This document shows, in pieces, positions 13,119-20,995 of a DNA stretch of 23,386 bases (positions within the stretch are counted from its first letter, which is position 1; every line of letters begins with the position of its first letter). The notes under the pieces were generated by a model. The model searched no databases. It saw only the letters and a list, made by a program, of their open reading frames with translations, and had not been told where the DNA came from. The stretch is from the NCBI GenBank assembly GCA_002350625.1, contig DEFE01000007.1, positions 1 through 23,386 on the forward strand, given 5' to 3'. Origin of the DNA: Lachnospiraceae bacterium UBA2860 (GTDB lineage: Bacteria; Bacillota; Clostridia; Lachnospirales; Lachnospiraceae). Position numbers and translations under genes: made by a program.

Positions 13119-15598
13119 GCGAAAATGGCATCAGCACACGCCAACTGAAGATCGGATACGATACGGACCTGGTCAGGGAGATCACGATGGAGGTCAGACC
13201 GGGACGGCTTGTGACGCTCATCGGCCCCAACGGCTGCGGGAAGACGACGCTTCTGATGACGCTGACGGGAGAGCTGAAGAAACGAGGCGGATTAGTCTTT
13301 CTGGACGGCGAGGATTTATCTTCTTTGAAGGCGGACGAGGCTGCCAGAAAGATGTCTGTCGTCATGACCTACAGGGTGAGACCGGAGCTCATGACGTGCA
13401 GGGAGGTTGTGGAGCTCGGGCGCTATCCTTACACAGGAAGGTTCGGCGTACTTTCCGAACATGACCGCGAGGTGGTCCGGGAAGCCATGGCGTGGGCGGA
13501 AGTGACGGATCTTGCCTCCCGCTTCTTTCAAAATCTCAGTGACGGACAGAAGCAGCGCGTGATGTTGGCCCGCGCCGTCTGTCAGGAGCCGGAAATCCTG
13601 GTGCTGGATGAACCGACGTCCTTTTTGGATATCCGCCACAAGCTGGATATTCTTGAGAAGGTTGCATCTCTTGTCAGGGAAAAAAACATGGCTGTGCTGA
13701 TGTCCATCCATGAGCTGGAGATCGCCATGCGGATCTCCGATCATGTGGTTGCGCTCGGAGACGGAAGGATCTTAAAAGCGGGTCCTCCGGAGGAGATCTT
13801 CCGGGAGGATTTTATCAGAAAGCTGTACCGGATCGAAGGCATGGATACGAGTGTTCTGGGTGGGGAGTTCTGGTTCGACCGCGAGGGGCATGATCACGAG
13901 AAAGATGAGCGCGAGGGGAATGGGAACGAGCGGCATGCAGGCACCTGCCTGATCCCTGAGAAATGCGAAGAAGTGCCGTCGGGCGCCCACCGGATTGCTC
14001 CTGAGGCAAACGAAGAAGTGCAGCCGGGTGCCCGCCGAATTGGCCTTGAGGAAAGTGAAGAGGTGCAGCCGGGCGCCCGCCGGATTGCTCCTGAGGCAAG
14101 CAAAAACCGCCGTCCCAAGGTGCTCATGATCCAAGGAACGATGTCCGGCGCCGGCAAGAGCCTGATCACGGCCGGGCTGTGCCGGATCTTTGCCGAGGAC
14201 GGCTACAGGGTGGCGCCCTTCAAATCCCAGAATATGGCCCTGAATTCCTTTGTGACGGAGGATGGGCTGGAGATGGGAAGAGCGCAGGTGATGCAGGCGG
14301 AGTGCGCCAGGATAAAGCCCATGGTCGAGATGAATCCGATCCTCTTGAAGCCCACGGATGACAAGGGTTCACAGCTCATTGTCAATGGCGAAGTGGTCGG
14401 CAACATGAGCGCTTCCGCGTATTTCCGGCACAAGGCCGGCTACAAAGAGACGATTCTTGCCGCCTATGAGCGCCTTTGCCGGGTCGCGGACGTGATCATC
14501 GTGGAGGGCGCCGGCTCTCCGGTGGAGCTGAATCTGAAGAAGGATGATATCGTGAATATGGGGCTGGCGGAAATGCTGGACGCGCCGGTGCTTCTTGTGG
14601 GCGACATCGATCGCGGAGGCATTTTCGCCCAGCTTCTCGGAACATTGGACCTGCTTGAGGCGGACGAGCGGAAGCGCGTGAAGGGCCTTCTGGTCAACAA
14701 GTTCCGCGGGGATGAAGCACTCTTCGAAAATGGCGTCCGGATTCTGGAAGAGCGTGGCCGCACGAAGGTCGTCGGCGTGATTCCGCATCTTTCGCTTCGC
14801 TTCGATGATGAGGATTCATTGTCGGATCGATTTGAGAACACGCGGACGGGGAACTTTGACATCGCGGTGATCCGCTTTCCGCATATCGCGAACTTTACGG
14901 ATCTGAATCCATTTGAGCAGATCGCGGAAGTCTCCGTCCGCTTTGTGACTTCGCCGGAGGAGGTGCGGGATCCGGACATGATCGTGCTGCCGGGGAGCAA
15001 GAATACGATCGAGGACCTCCGGTGGATGAAGGACGTCGGCCTTGCGGACGCGGTCAGGGAGGAAGCGAAAAAAGGGAAGGCGATCTTCGGGATCTGCGGC
15101 GGCTACCAGATGCTAGGAAGACGGATCCTCGATCCCGCGCATGCCGAATGCGGCGGGGAGGAGGCTGGCCTGTGCCTGCTCCCCGTGGATACGGTGCTCG
15201 GCACGGAGAAGGTCAGGCGGGCCTATACAGGCAGCATCGCAAATGCCGGCGGGATCCTGCAAGCACTGAAAGGCCTTCCGGTGGAGGGCTACGAGATCCA
15301 TATGGGGCAGACGACGCCGTATGAGGACGTGATGGAATTCACGTCAGGGAAAACAGGGTACTGTAAAGAGCAAGTTTACGGATGCTACATCCATGGCATT
15401 TTCGATAAAAAAGAGATCGCGGAGACCACGATCCGCGCGATCGCGGAAGCGCGGGGGAAGGACGTCGGGACAGCGGGATTGAAGGACTATGCTGACTTTA
15501 AGGAGAGTCAGTATGACCTTCTGGCGGCGAAGCTGCGGGCGTGTCTTGACATGGAATATATTCGCGCGGTCATGGGGTTTGAAGAGGTTTCACAATGA
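13115..15598 (+). CDS. cbiP: Fusion of BtuD-like ABC ATPase and cobyric acid synthase CbiP
   Basis: An 827-residue single open frame joining two enzymes. Residues 1-250 are an ABC ATPase: Walker A GPNGCGKTT (37-45), signature LSDGQKQR, Walker B ILVLDEPTSFLD, and switch His in MSIHELEIA. The Q-loop region reads VVMTYRVRPELMT with no glutamine. Residues about 255-335 are a charged linker with three 15-residue repeats. From about 335 on is CbiP/CobQ, which amidates adenosylcobyrinic acid a,c-diamide at b, d, e and g: P-loop GTMSGAGKS, FKSQNMALNS, GDIDRGGIFAQLLGT, and the class I glutaminase with Cys661 (GICGGYQMLG) and His760 (YIHGIFD). Both halves look intact. ATGA overlaps join it to btuC and to cobT. 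The ATPase presumably powers the adjacent permease. Confidence 0.93.
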   Translation: MSENGISTRQLKIGYDTDLVREITMEVRPGRLVTLIGPNGCGKTTLLMTLTGELKKRGGLVFLDGEDLSSLKADEAARKMSVVMTYRVRPELMTCREVVELGRYPYTGRFGVLSEHDREVVREAMAWAEVTDLASRFFQNLSDGQKQRVMLARAVCQEPEILVLDEPTSFLDIRHKLDILEKVASLVREKNMAVLMSIHELEIAMRISDHVVALGDGRILKAGPPEEIFREDFIRKLYRIEGMDTSVLGGEFWFDREGHDHEKDEREGNGNERHAGTCLIPEKCEEVPSGAHRIAPEANEEVQPGARRIGLEESEEVQPGARRIAPEASKNRRPKVLMIQGTMSGAGKSLITAGLCRIFAEDGYRVAPFKSQNMALNSFVTEDGLEMGRAQVMQAECARIKPMVEMNPILLKPTDDKGSQLIVNGEVVGNMSASAYFRHKAGYKETILAAYERLCRVADVIIVEGAGSPVELNLKKDDIVNMGLAEMLDAPVLLVGDIDRGGIFAQLLGTLDLLEADERKRVKGLLVNKFRGDEALFENGVRILEERGRTKVVGVIPHLSLRFDDEDSLSDRFENTRTGNFDIAVIRFPHIANFTDLNPFEQIAEVSVRFVTSPEEVRDPDMIVLPGSKNTIEDLRWMKDVGLADAVREEAKKGKAIFGICGGYQMLGRRILDPAHAECGGEEAGLCLLPVDTVLGTEKVRRAYTGSIANAGGILQALKGLPVEGYEIHMGQTTPYEDVMEFTSGKTGYCKEQVYGCYIHGIFDKKEIAETTIRAIAEARGKDVGTAGLKDYADFKESQYDLLAAKLRACLDMEYIRAVMGFEEVSQ
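13967..14101 (+). repeat. 45-bp tandem array (3 units) in the BtuD-CbiP linker
   Basis: Three consecutive 45-bp units encode EEVPSGAHRIAPEAN, EEVQPGARRIGLEES and EEVQPGARRIAPEAS. They occupy the linker between the ATPase and the synthase, ending a few residues before the CbiP P-loop strand (KVLMIQGT). Confidence 0.92.
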
Positions 15599-16725
15599 CA
15601 ATTGACGAATTGAGAAAATTGCAGATAAGGCAAGCGGATCCCCTGATTTATGCGGAGGCTAAGGAGCGCTGGGACGCAATCGCAAAGCCTGTCGACGGTC
15701 TCGGAGAACTGGAGAAAATCATCTGCCGCATCGCTTCTGCCCGCGGCACGGTTTGCCCGGAGATCGCGAAGAAGGCTCTGGTCATTCTGTGCGCCGATAA
15801 CGGGATTGTGGCGGAAGGCGTCTCGCAATGCGGGCAGGACGTGACCTTTGATGTGGCCGCATTGCTGGGGAAAGGAAATAGCGCTGTCTGCGCGATGGCG
15901 GAAGGCTACGGGCTTGATGTCCTGACCGTCGACGTGGGGATGCATGCTGACGCCGTGCCGGAGGGCGTGCTTGACAGAAAGATCGCAAATGGCACTGAAG
16001 ACTTTTTGAGAGAACCTGCGATGACTGAAGCAGCATGTCTGCGCGGGATTCAAGTCGGGATGGATCTCGCGGCGCACCTCGCAGAGCAGGGATACGATCT
16101 GATCGCGACGGGTGAGATGGGCATCGGCAATACCACGACGAGCACGGCGCTTCTTTGCGCGCTTACGGGCATTGATCCGGCCGGCGTGGTCGGAAGAGGC
16201 GCGGGCCTTACGGATGAAGGACTAGAGAGAAAACGGCAGGTGATCCGGGAGGGGCTGAGAAGGCATTTTCGAAGGGAAGGAGTCCGGGACCTACGGGAAG
16301 ATGACCGGGACCTGCGTGAAGATGGCCGGGACTTGCCTGAAGATGAACGGGCGCTTGAGGCGCTGCGGCGCGTCGGCGGGCTGGATCTGGCGGGGCTTGC
16401 CGGGATCTTTATCGGAGGGGCGCTGCATGGCATTCCGGTGGTGATCGACGGCCTCATCAGCGGGGCTGCGGCGCTTGCGGCGGAGCATTTGAAGAAAGGC
16501 TGCAGGGACTTTATGATCGCATCTCATCTTGGCCGCGAGGCCGGGATGGAGGTGATCCTGGATCGTCTCGGGCTCAAGGCTGTTTTGCACGCGGACCTGG
16601 CTCTCGGCGAGGGCAGCGGCGCCGTCCTGCTCCTTCCGATGCTTGACATGGCCATGGCGCTTTACCGGAACGGGACTCGCTTCGATGAGACCGGGATTGC
16701 CCGCTACGAGAGGTATCCGTCATGA
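15595..16725 (+). CDS. cobT: Nicotinate-nucleotide:dimethylbenzimidazole phosphoribosyltransferase CobT
   Basis: A 376-residue enzyme that activates the lower-ligand base as its alpha-ribotide using nicotinate mononucleotide. Recognisable blocks are PVDGLGELEKIICRIAS, VILCADNGIVAEGVSQCG, GEMGIGNTTTSTALLCALTG, GRGAGLTDEGLERKRQVI, DGLISGAAALAA, SHLGREAGM and LALGEGSGAVLLLPMLD. The catalytic glutamate of GEGSGA is residue 339. In the Salmonella enzyme it is residue 317, and the shift matches a three-unit, 21-residue repeat (RDLREDD type, residues 231-251) inserted before ALEALRRVGGLDLAGLAG. The rest is of normal length. ATGA overlaps with the fusion gene upstream and cobU downstream suggest coupled translation. 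Which base it uses cannot be read from the sequence. Confidence 0.95.
   Translation: MTIDELRKLQIRQADPLIYAEAKERWDAIAKPVDGLGELEKIICRIASARGTVCPEIAKKALVILCADNGIVAEGVSQCGQDVTFDVAALLGKGNSAVCAMAEGYGLDVLTVDVGMHADAVPEGVLDRKIANGTEDFLREPAMTEAACLRGIQVGMDLAAHLAEQGYDLIATGEMGIGNTTTSTALLCALTGIDPAGVVGRGAGLTDEGLERKRQVIREGLRRHFRREGVRDLREDDRDLREDGRDLPEDERALEALRRVGGLDLAGLAGIFIGGALHGIPVVIDGLISGAAALAAEHLKKGCRDFMIASHLGREAGMEVILDRLGLKAVLHADLALGEGSGAVLLLPMLDMAMALYRNGTRFDETGIARYERYPS
16285..16347 (+). repeat. 21-bp tandem array (3 units) inside cobT
   Basis: Three 21-bp units encode RDLREDD, RDLREDG and RDLPEDE within the helix-loop region before GGLDLAGLAGIFIGG. The insertion is in frame and accounts for the difference in length from a standard CobT. 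Confidence 0.9.
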
Positions 16726-17312
16726 TCATCCTGGTGCTAGGAACACAGAAGAGCGGGAAGTCGCTGCTGGCGGAGGAACTGTGCCTTTCGCTTCATGACA
16801 GCGAGAAGTATTATCTCGCGACGATGCGCGTGATGGATCACGAAGGCGCGCTGCGCGTGGAAAAGCATCGGAAACAGCGGGCGGGGAAAGGCTTTGTCAC
16901 CATCGAGCGCGGGCGGGAGATCACGGGCGCGGTGAAGGACATGGCGCACCCGGAGGCGGCGACGGTGCTCCTGGAATGCGTCTCTAATCTGGTAGGGAAT
17001 GAACTGTTTGAAAATCCTGTGTGGCGTGGGACGGATGAGATGCATGAAAATCCTATGCGGCATGGAACGGATACGGAGGAGACGTTTGAAAGCCCTATGC
17101 GGGACGGGATGGGTGCGAAGCACTTTGCGGATGTGATCATGGATGAAATCGGAAAGCTGGCCGGGGCGGTGCATCATCTTGTCATTGTGAGCAGCGTCTA
17201 TCCGCTGTCGGATCCCGGGTATGACGAAGCTACGGTCCGGTATGTCACGTATCTGCAAGCGGTGAATGAAAGACTGAAAGCGCTGGCAGACGAAGTCCGG
17301 GAACTCTCTTAG
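16722..17312 (+). CDS. cobU: Adenosylcobinamide kinase/guanylyltransferase CobU
   Basis: A 196-residue bifunctional enzyme that phosphorylates adenosylcobinamide and then transfers GMP to make AdoCbi-GDP. It begins with the P-loop GTQKSGKS (residues 7-14). H49 in RVEKHRKQR corresponds to the histidine that carries GMP in CobU. TVLLECVSNLVGNELFE corresponds to the conserved Walker-B-like strand. Between it and FADVIMDEIGKL lies a 39-residue stretch of three imperfect repeats (ENPVWRGTDEMH, ENPMRHGTDTEETF, ESPMRDGMGAKHF), filling a loop that is normally short. The C-terminal half has SSVYPLSDPGYDEATVRYVTYLQAVNERL. The start overlaps the cobT stop (ATGA). A 105-bp spacer follows before cobS. Confidence 0.92.
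   Translation: MIILVLGTQKSGKSLLAEELCLSLHDSEKYYLATMRVMDHEGALRVEKHRKQRAGKGFVTIERGREITGAVKDMAHPEAATVLLECVSNLVGNELFENPVWRGTDEMHENPMRHGTDTEETFESPMRDGMGAKHFADVIMDEIGKLAGAVHHLVIVSSVYPLSDPGYDEATVRYVTYLQAVNERLKALADEVRELS
17010..17126 (+). repeat. Imperfect repeats (3 units) inside cobU
   Basis: Three units of 36, 42 and 39 bp share the core GAAAATCCTATGCGG or close variants (ENPMR/ESPMR). They differ in length by whole codons and sit in a surface loop of CobU. Confidence 0.75.
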
Positions 17313-17417
17313 TGGGGCTGGGCTGAGCGGGATGAAACAGGACGGGAAATAGAGACAGAACGTGAGAAAGCCGGACAGAACGGGACAGAATAAACGATAC
17401 GGAAAGGATATAGAATT

Positions 17418-18197
17418 GTGAAAATATTGCGGTATATAGCAGTTTCCTTTTCTTTATACAGCAGGGTCCCCATGCCCCGCTTTTCGTGGAGAGAGGAGGA
17501 CATGTCTCATTCTCTGATCTTTTTCCCGTTCGTCGGCGTTCTGATCGGTCTCTTGATCATGCTTCTGAACATGCCGGCACTGATGAGGACTTGTCCGCTT
17601 GCGGCCCGTGTCCTCGTGACGCTGGCGATTCCGCTCTTCGTGACCGGAGGCATTCATGTCGACGGGTTCATGGACACGGAGGATGCGCTTCGTTCTTATG
17701 CTTCCCCGGAGCGGAAGCTGGAGATCCTGAAGGATCCGCATGTCGGCGCTTTTGCCGTCATCGGACTGATGAAGATGCTTCTTGTTTTCGGCGCGTCGAC
17801 GATCCTGATCCTAATGGATGCAGAAGGGGATTATTCCGGCCTGATGATCTTTGCCGGCATTTTCGTGATGGCGCGCTGCCTGAGCGGTCTCACATCTCTT
17901 CTTTATCCGAAAGCAAAGAAGGAAGGCATGCTGTACGAGGAGACGAAGAGGTATGAAAAAAGTGTGCTCATTGCGCTGAGCGCGGAAATGCTGGCAACAG
18001 TGATCTTTGCCGTTGGCATTTCTCCCCGAAAGGGGATCCCGGTGCTCTTGTCTCTTGCCGTCTGCGCATTGCATTACAGGAGCTATGCCGTCCGGGAATT
18101 CGGGGGCGTGACCGGGGACACGGCCGGGCGCTTCCTTGTGGTGGCCGAGACGGTTTCCGCCGCAACGCTTGCGGTCTGCACACTGATGTTTCGCTAG
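17418..18197 (+). CDS. cobS: Adenosylcobinamide-GDP ribazoletransferase CobS
   Basis: A 259-residue membrane enzyme that joins AdoCbi-GDP with alpha-ribazole (or its phosphate), the last assembly step of the cobamide. Hallmarks are FSLYSRVPMPRFSWREEDMS (11-30), FFPFVGVLIG (35-44), the metal-binding TGGIHVDGFMDTEDAL (76-91), and DPHVGAFAVIGL. Several hydrophobic segments fit the usual polytopic layout. The start is a GTG at 17418 with GGAAAGGA nine bases upstream. The 105-bp spacer from cobU contains short purine-rich direct repeats (GACAGAA at 17354, 17374 and 17384) and no promoter or terminator that I can see. Length is normal for the family and no internal repeat array is present. Confidence 0.94.
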   Translation: MKILRYIAVSFSLYSRVPMPRFSWREEDMSHSLIFFPFVGVLIGLLIMLLNMPALMRTCPLAARVLVTLAIPLFVTGGIHVDGFMDTEDALRSYASPERKLEILKDPHVGAFAVIGLMKMLLVFGASTILILMDAEGDYSGLMIFAGIFVMARCLSGLTSLLYPKAKKEGMLYEETKRYEKSVLIALSAEMLATVIFAVGISPRKGIPVLLSLAVCALHYRSYAVREFGGVTGDTAGRFLVVAETVSAATLAVCTLMFR

Positions 18198-18210
18198 AGG
18201 AGCATAGAGC

Positions 18211-18861
18211 ATGGCGCACAAAAGGGTTTATTTGATCAGGCACGCCGAAACCGCCGGCAATGAAAAGCGGCGGTATGTCGGAAGCCGCACGGACGAAGCG
18301 CTCAGTGCCGCCGGGATCCGGGAAACGCTTGCGCGGAAGGCGTATTATGAGGATCTGCTCGGGGATGACAAGGATTTTCCCGGGGAGAATGGAGAGAAGC
18401 AGAAGCTGCATTTTTATGCGAGTCCTCTGAAGCGGGCGGTGCAGACGGCGGAGATCCTGTTTGACGGTCCTGAGATCACGCGCGTTCCTGATTTCATGGA
18501 GATTGATTTCGGAGCATTTGAGGGTAAGGATCACGCGGAGCTGGCGGGAAACCCGCTGTATCAGCAATGGATCGACAGCAATGGTGCGTTGCCATTTCCC
18601 GGCGGAGAGGACCGGGACAGCTTCGTGAAAAGATCACTGCACGGATTTTATGAGGTTCTCGCGGATTTATCTGTGGATGAAACAGCGGTGATCGTCTGTC
18701 ACGGGGGAACGCTCATGGCTATTTTGAGCGGGCTCACGGGCAGGGAGTATTTTGATTTTATGGTCGGCAATCTGGAGGGATACAGACTGGATCTGGAGAT
18801 GGGTCATGAGGGAATACTTGATATTTCATACAGCCGCATTGGGGATCGGGATCCTGCTTGA
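18211..18861 (+). CDS. cobC: Histidine phosphatase CobC-like (alpha-ribazole phosphatase)
   Basis: A 216-residue member of the histidine phosphatase superfamily. The phosphohistidine motif is RHAET (residues 10-14, catalytic H11), with KRAVQTAEIL, the acidic MEIDFGAFEGKDHAEL and the second histidine in VCHGGTL. In cobamide operons this enzyme removes phosphate from alpha-ribazole-5'-phosphate or from adenosylcobalamin-5'-phosphate. The family is broad, so the assignment rests mainly on its place between cobS and cbiB. An AGAGGAG ribosome binding site precedes the ATG. The 3' end overlaps cbiB by 56 bp in another frame, an unusually long overlap for this operon. Confidence 0.88.
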   Translation: MAHKRVYLIRHAETAGNEKRRYVGSRTDEALSAAGIRETLARKAYYEDLLGDDKDFPGENGEKQKLHFYASPLKRAVQTAEILFDGPEITRVPDFMEIDFGAFEGKDHAELAGNPLYQQWIDSNGALPFPGGEDRDSFVKRSLHGFYEVLADLSVDETAVIVCHGGTLMAILSGLTGREYFDFMVGNLEGYRLDLEMGHEGILDISYSRIGDRDPA

Positions 18862-19888
18862 TCTGCTGATCGGAGATCCGCATGCGCTCCCGCATCCGGT
18901 GCGGGCGATCGGCCGGCTGATCAGTTTTCTGGAGGAGCGGCTGTATGATCCCGGGAAGGGAATGGCTGAATCCCGGAAGGGAATAGATGAATCCCGGAAG
19001 GGAATGGATGAATACCGTAAGGGAATGGATGGATCCCGGAAGACAATGAATGATCCCCGCAAAGCAAAGGTGAGGGGAACGATCCTGTGGGTGACTGTGG
19101 TCGCCACGGTGATGCTCGTGACGGGACTGCTTCTGTCCGCAGCCTATCTGCTGAGTCCATATGCGGGTGTGGCGGCGGAAGCCATCTGCAGCGCTTATGC
19201 CCTCGCCGCCAGAAGTCTCTGCAAGGAGAGCATGAAGGTCGCCGCGGCGCTGAAAGCGGGAGATCTTCCCGGAGCGCGCCGGGCGCTTTCCATGATCGTC
19301 GGCCGGGATACGTATTCGCTTCCTGAGGACGAGGTCATCAAAGCGGCCGTAGAAACGGTGGCGGAAAATACCTCGGACGGGGTGATCGCGCCATTTCTGT
19401 ATCTGGCGCTTGGCGGACCGATCGCGGGATTCTTTTATAAAGCGGTGAACACCATGGATTCCATGCTGGGATACAGGAATGAGCGGTACGAATTCTTCGG
19501 AAGAACGGCTGCGAGAGCCGATGACGTGATGAATTACCTGCCGGCCAGGAGCAGCGCTGTCCTGATGATTCTCGCCTCGTATGTCACTGGCTTTTTCTGC
19601 GGATCTGTCAGCGGGAAGAATGCGCTTAGAATCTGGCAGCGGGACAGACGCGGCCACTTATCGCCGAATTCGGCGCAGACAGAGAGTGTCTGCGCGGGCG
19701 CTTTGGGACTGCGCCTCGGCGGGACGCACGCCTATCAGGGCGTGATGGTCGAGAAGCCGGTCATCGGGGATGAGAGGAGAAGTCCTGAGATCCGGGATAT
19801 CAAGAGGGCCAATGGCCTCATGTTCGGCACGGAGCTTTTGTGTGCGGGGATAGTTTTTGCCATCCTCATCCTGCTCATGACGCGTTGA
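18806..19888 (+). CDS. cbiB: Adenosylcobinamide-phosphate synthase CbiB
   Basis: A 360-residue membrane enzyme that attaches aminopropanol (phosphate) to adenosylcobyric acid. Hallmarks are LLDLLIGDPHALPHPVRAIGRLI (about 15-37), AVETVAENTSDGVIAPFLYLALGGPIAGFFYKAVNTMDSMLGY, and SPNSAQTESVCAGALGLRLGG, with hydrophobic stretches between. Directly after the first block, where the family has a short loop before the second membrane segment, there is an array of lysine-rich heptads (RKGMDES type, about residues 50-90). The start at 18806 is chosen for its GGAG spacing and because the protein then begins MREYLIFHTAALGIGILLD, as in other CbiB. It lies wholly within the end of cobC, so translation is probably coupled. 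A 75-bp gap separates it from cobD. Confidence 0.93.
   Translation: MREYLIFHTAALGIGILLDLLIGDPHALPHPVRAIGRLISFLEERLYDPGKGMAESRKGIDESRKGMDEYRKGMDGSRKTMNDPRKAKVRGTILWVTVVATVMLVTGLLLSAAYLLSPYAGVAAEAICSAYALAARSLCKESMKVAAALKAGDLPGARRALSMIVGRDTYSLPEDEVIKAAVETVAENTSDGVIAPFLYLALGGPIAGFFYKAVNTMDSMLGYRNERYEFFGRTAARADDVMNYLPARSSAVLMILASYVTGFFCGSVSGKNALRIWQRDRRGHLSPNSAQTESVCAGALGLRLGGTHAYQGVMVEKPVIGDERRSPEIRDIKRANGLMFGTELLCAGIVFAILILLMTR
18953..19057 (+). repeat. 21-bp tandem array (5 units) inside cbiB
   Basis: Five 21-bp units encode GKGMAES, RKGIDES, RKGMDEY, RKGMDGS and RKTMNDP, followed by a decayed sixth (RKAKVRG). The consensus is CGGAAGGGAATGGATGAATCC. The array fills the loop between the conserved N-terminal block and the second membrane segment. 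Confidence 0.95.
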
Positions 19889-19963
19889 CCCGGAGCTGTT
19901 CATCCCGGTGGAGCGGATGCTTTCCCCAGTCAAAAATCCATGAATGGATGTAAGAGGTTTGTG

Positions 19964-20995
19964 ATGCAGCACGGCGGCAATATCTACGGAAAACATATAG
20001 CGATGGATTATTCGGTGAACTTAAATCCGCTTGGGATCCCGGAAGAGATTCTCCTTGCAGGAGAGAAGGCTTCGCGGCGGTATGGCGTTTATCCGGACCC
20101 GGCGCAGGAAGAAGTGCGCAGAAGTATCGCTGATTTGGAAATGGTTTCCCCAGACGCCGTCCTGGCAGGAAATGGCGCCTCTGAGCTGCTGCTCGCTGTC
20201 GTCAGGGCTGTCGGGCCGAAGAGCGCCCTGCTTTTTGAACCTGCTTACGGAGGATACGAATATGCGCTTGCCTCCGTGGACTGCCGGATTCGTCACGTGA
20301 TGACGGATGCGGGGACGCTGCCTTTCGGCGGCGAAGAAGAAGCCGATATCGTTTTTATCTGCGATCCGTCAAATCCAATGGGACGGAACGTGGACGATGA
20401 AAAACTGCGCAGCTTTTTGGACCGAATGAACCGGCGTGGAACGAAGGTGGTCCTGGATGAGAGCTTTCTTCTGATGTCGGACAAAGCCCGCGATGTGAGC
20501 GCGCGCCGGAGGGGGGCTCTGACCGAAGAATACGGGAACCTGTTCATCGTCCGCTCTCTGACTAAGATCCTGGCTTCTCCTGGCATCCGCATGGGATATG
20601 TAATCTCTGCGCCTGAAAATATCGTCGCGGTGAAACGACAGCTCCCGGAATGGAATCTTTCGGCGACGGCGGAGGAGGCCATCAAAGCAGGATGCCGGCT
20701 ACTTAAGGAATCCGATTTGATAGATCAGAGCCTCCGTGTGATCCGCGAAGAGCGCGCGTATCTGATGCGCGAAGTATCCGCCATGGGCTTAGCCGTGTAT
20801 GAAAGTGAGGCTCCGTATTTTTGCTTCCGGGGACCTGAGGGGCTCTATGACGCGCTTTTGAAACAGGGCATTCTGATCCGGGACTGCGCGAACTTCCGCG
20901 GTCTTTCGAAGGGTATCTGTCGGATCGCGGTGAAAGACCATGCATCCAATGCGGCATTTTGCAGAAAACTGAAGGAGGTGTGTGCGGATGTCTGA
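19964..20995 (+). CDS. cobD: Threonine-phosphate decarboxylase CobD
   Basis: A 343-residue PLP enzyme of the aminotransferase fold that makes (R)-1-amino-2-propanol phosphate from L-threonine phosphate, the substrate used by CbiB just upstream. Visible are HGGNIYG and MDYSVNLNPLG near the N-terminus, NGASELLLAVVRAV, FICDPSNPMGRNVD, VVLDESFLLM (the aspartate facing the PLP pyridine nitrogen), and SLTKILASPGIRMGY with the Schiff-base lysine K201. ATG 19964 is preferred because AAGAGG lies six bases upstream and the protein then opens with the family-typical MQHGGN. An in-frame ATG at 19940 lacks a ribosome binding site. The stop overlaps cbiC by 8 bp. Length is normal and no repeat array is present. 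Confidence 0.93.
   Translation: MQHGGNIYGKHIAMDYSVNLNPLGIPEEILLAGEKASRRYGVYPDPAQEEVRRSIADLEMVSPDAVLAGNGASELLLAVVRAVGPKSALLFEPAYGGYEYALASVDCRIRHVMTDAGTLPFGGEEEADIVFICDPSNPMGRNVDDEKLRSFLDRMNRRGTKVVLDESFLLMSDKARDVSARRRGALTEEYGNLFIVRSLTKILASPGIRMGYVISAPENIVAVKRQLPEWNLSATAEEAIKAGCRLLKESDLIDQSLRVIREERAYLMREVSAMGLAVYESEAPYFCFRGPEGLYDALLKQGILIRDCANFRGLSKGICRIAVKDHASNAAFCRKLKEVCADV

Noticed and set aside
17313..17417. Second promoter or regulatory RNA between cobU and cobS
   Set aside because: The 105-bp spacer has short GACAGAA repeats but no -35/-10 pair, hairpin with T-run or B12-box-like sequence that I could find.
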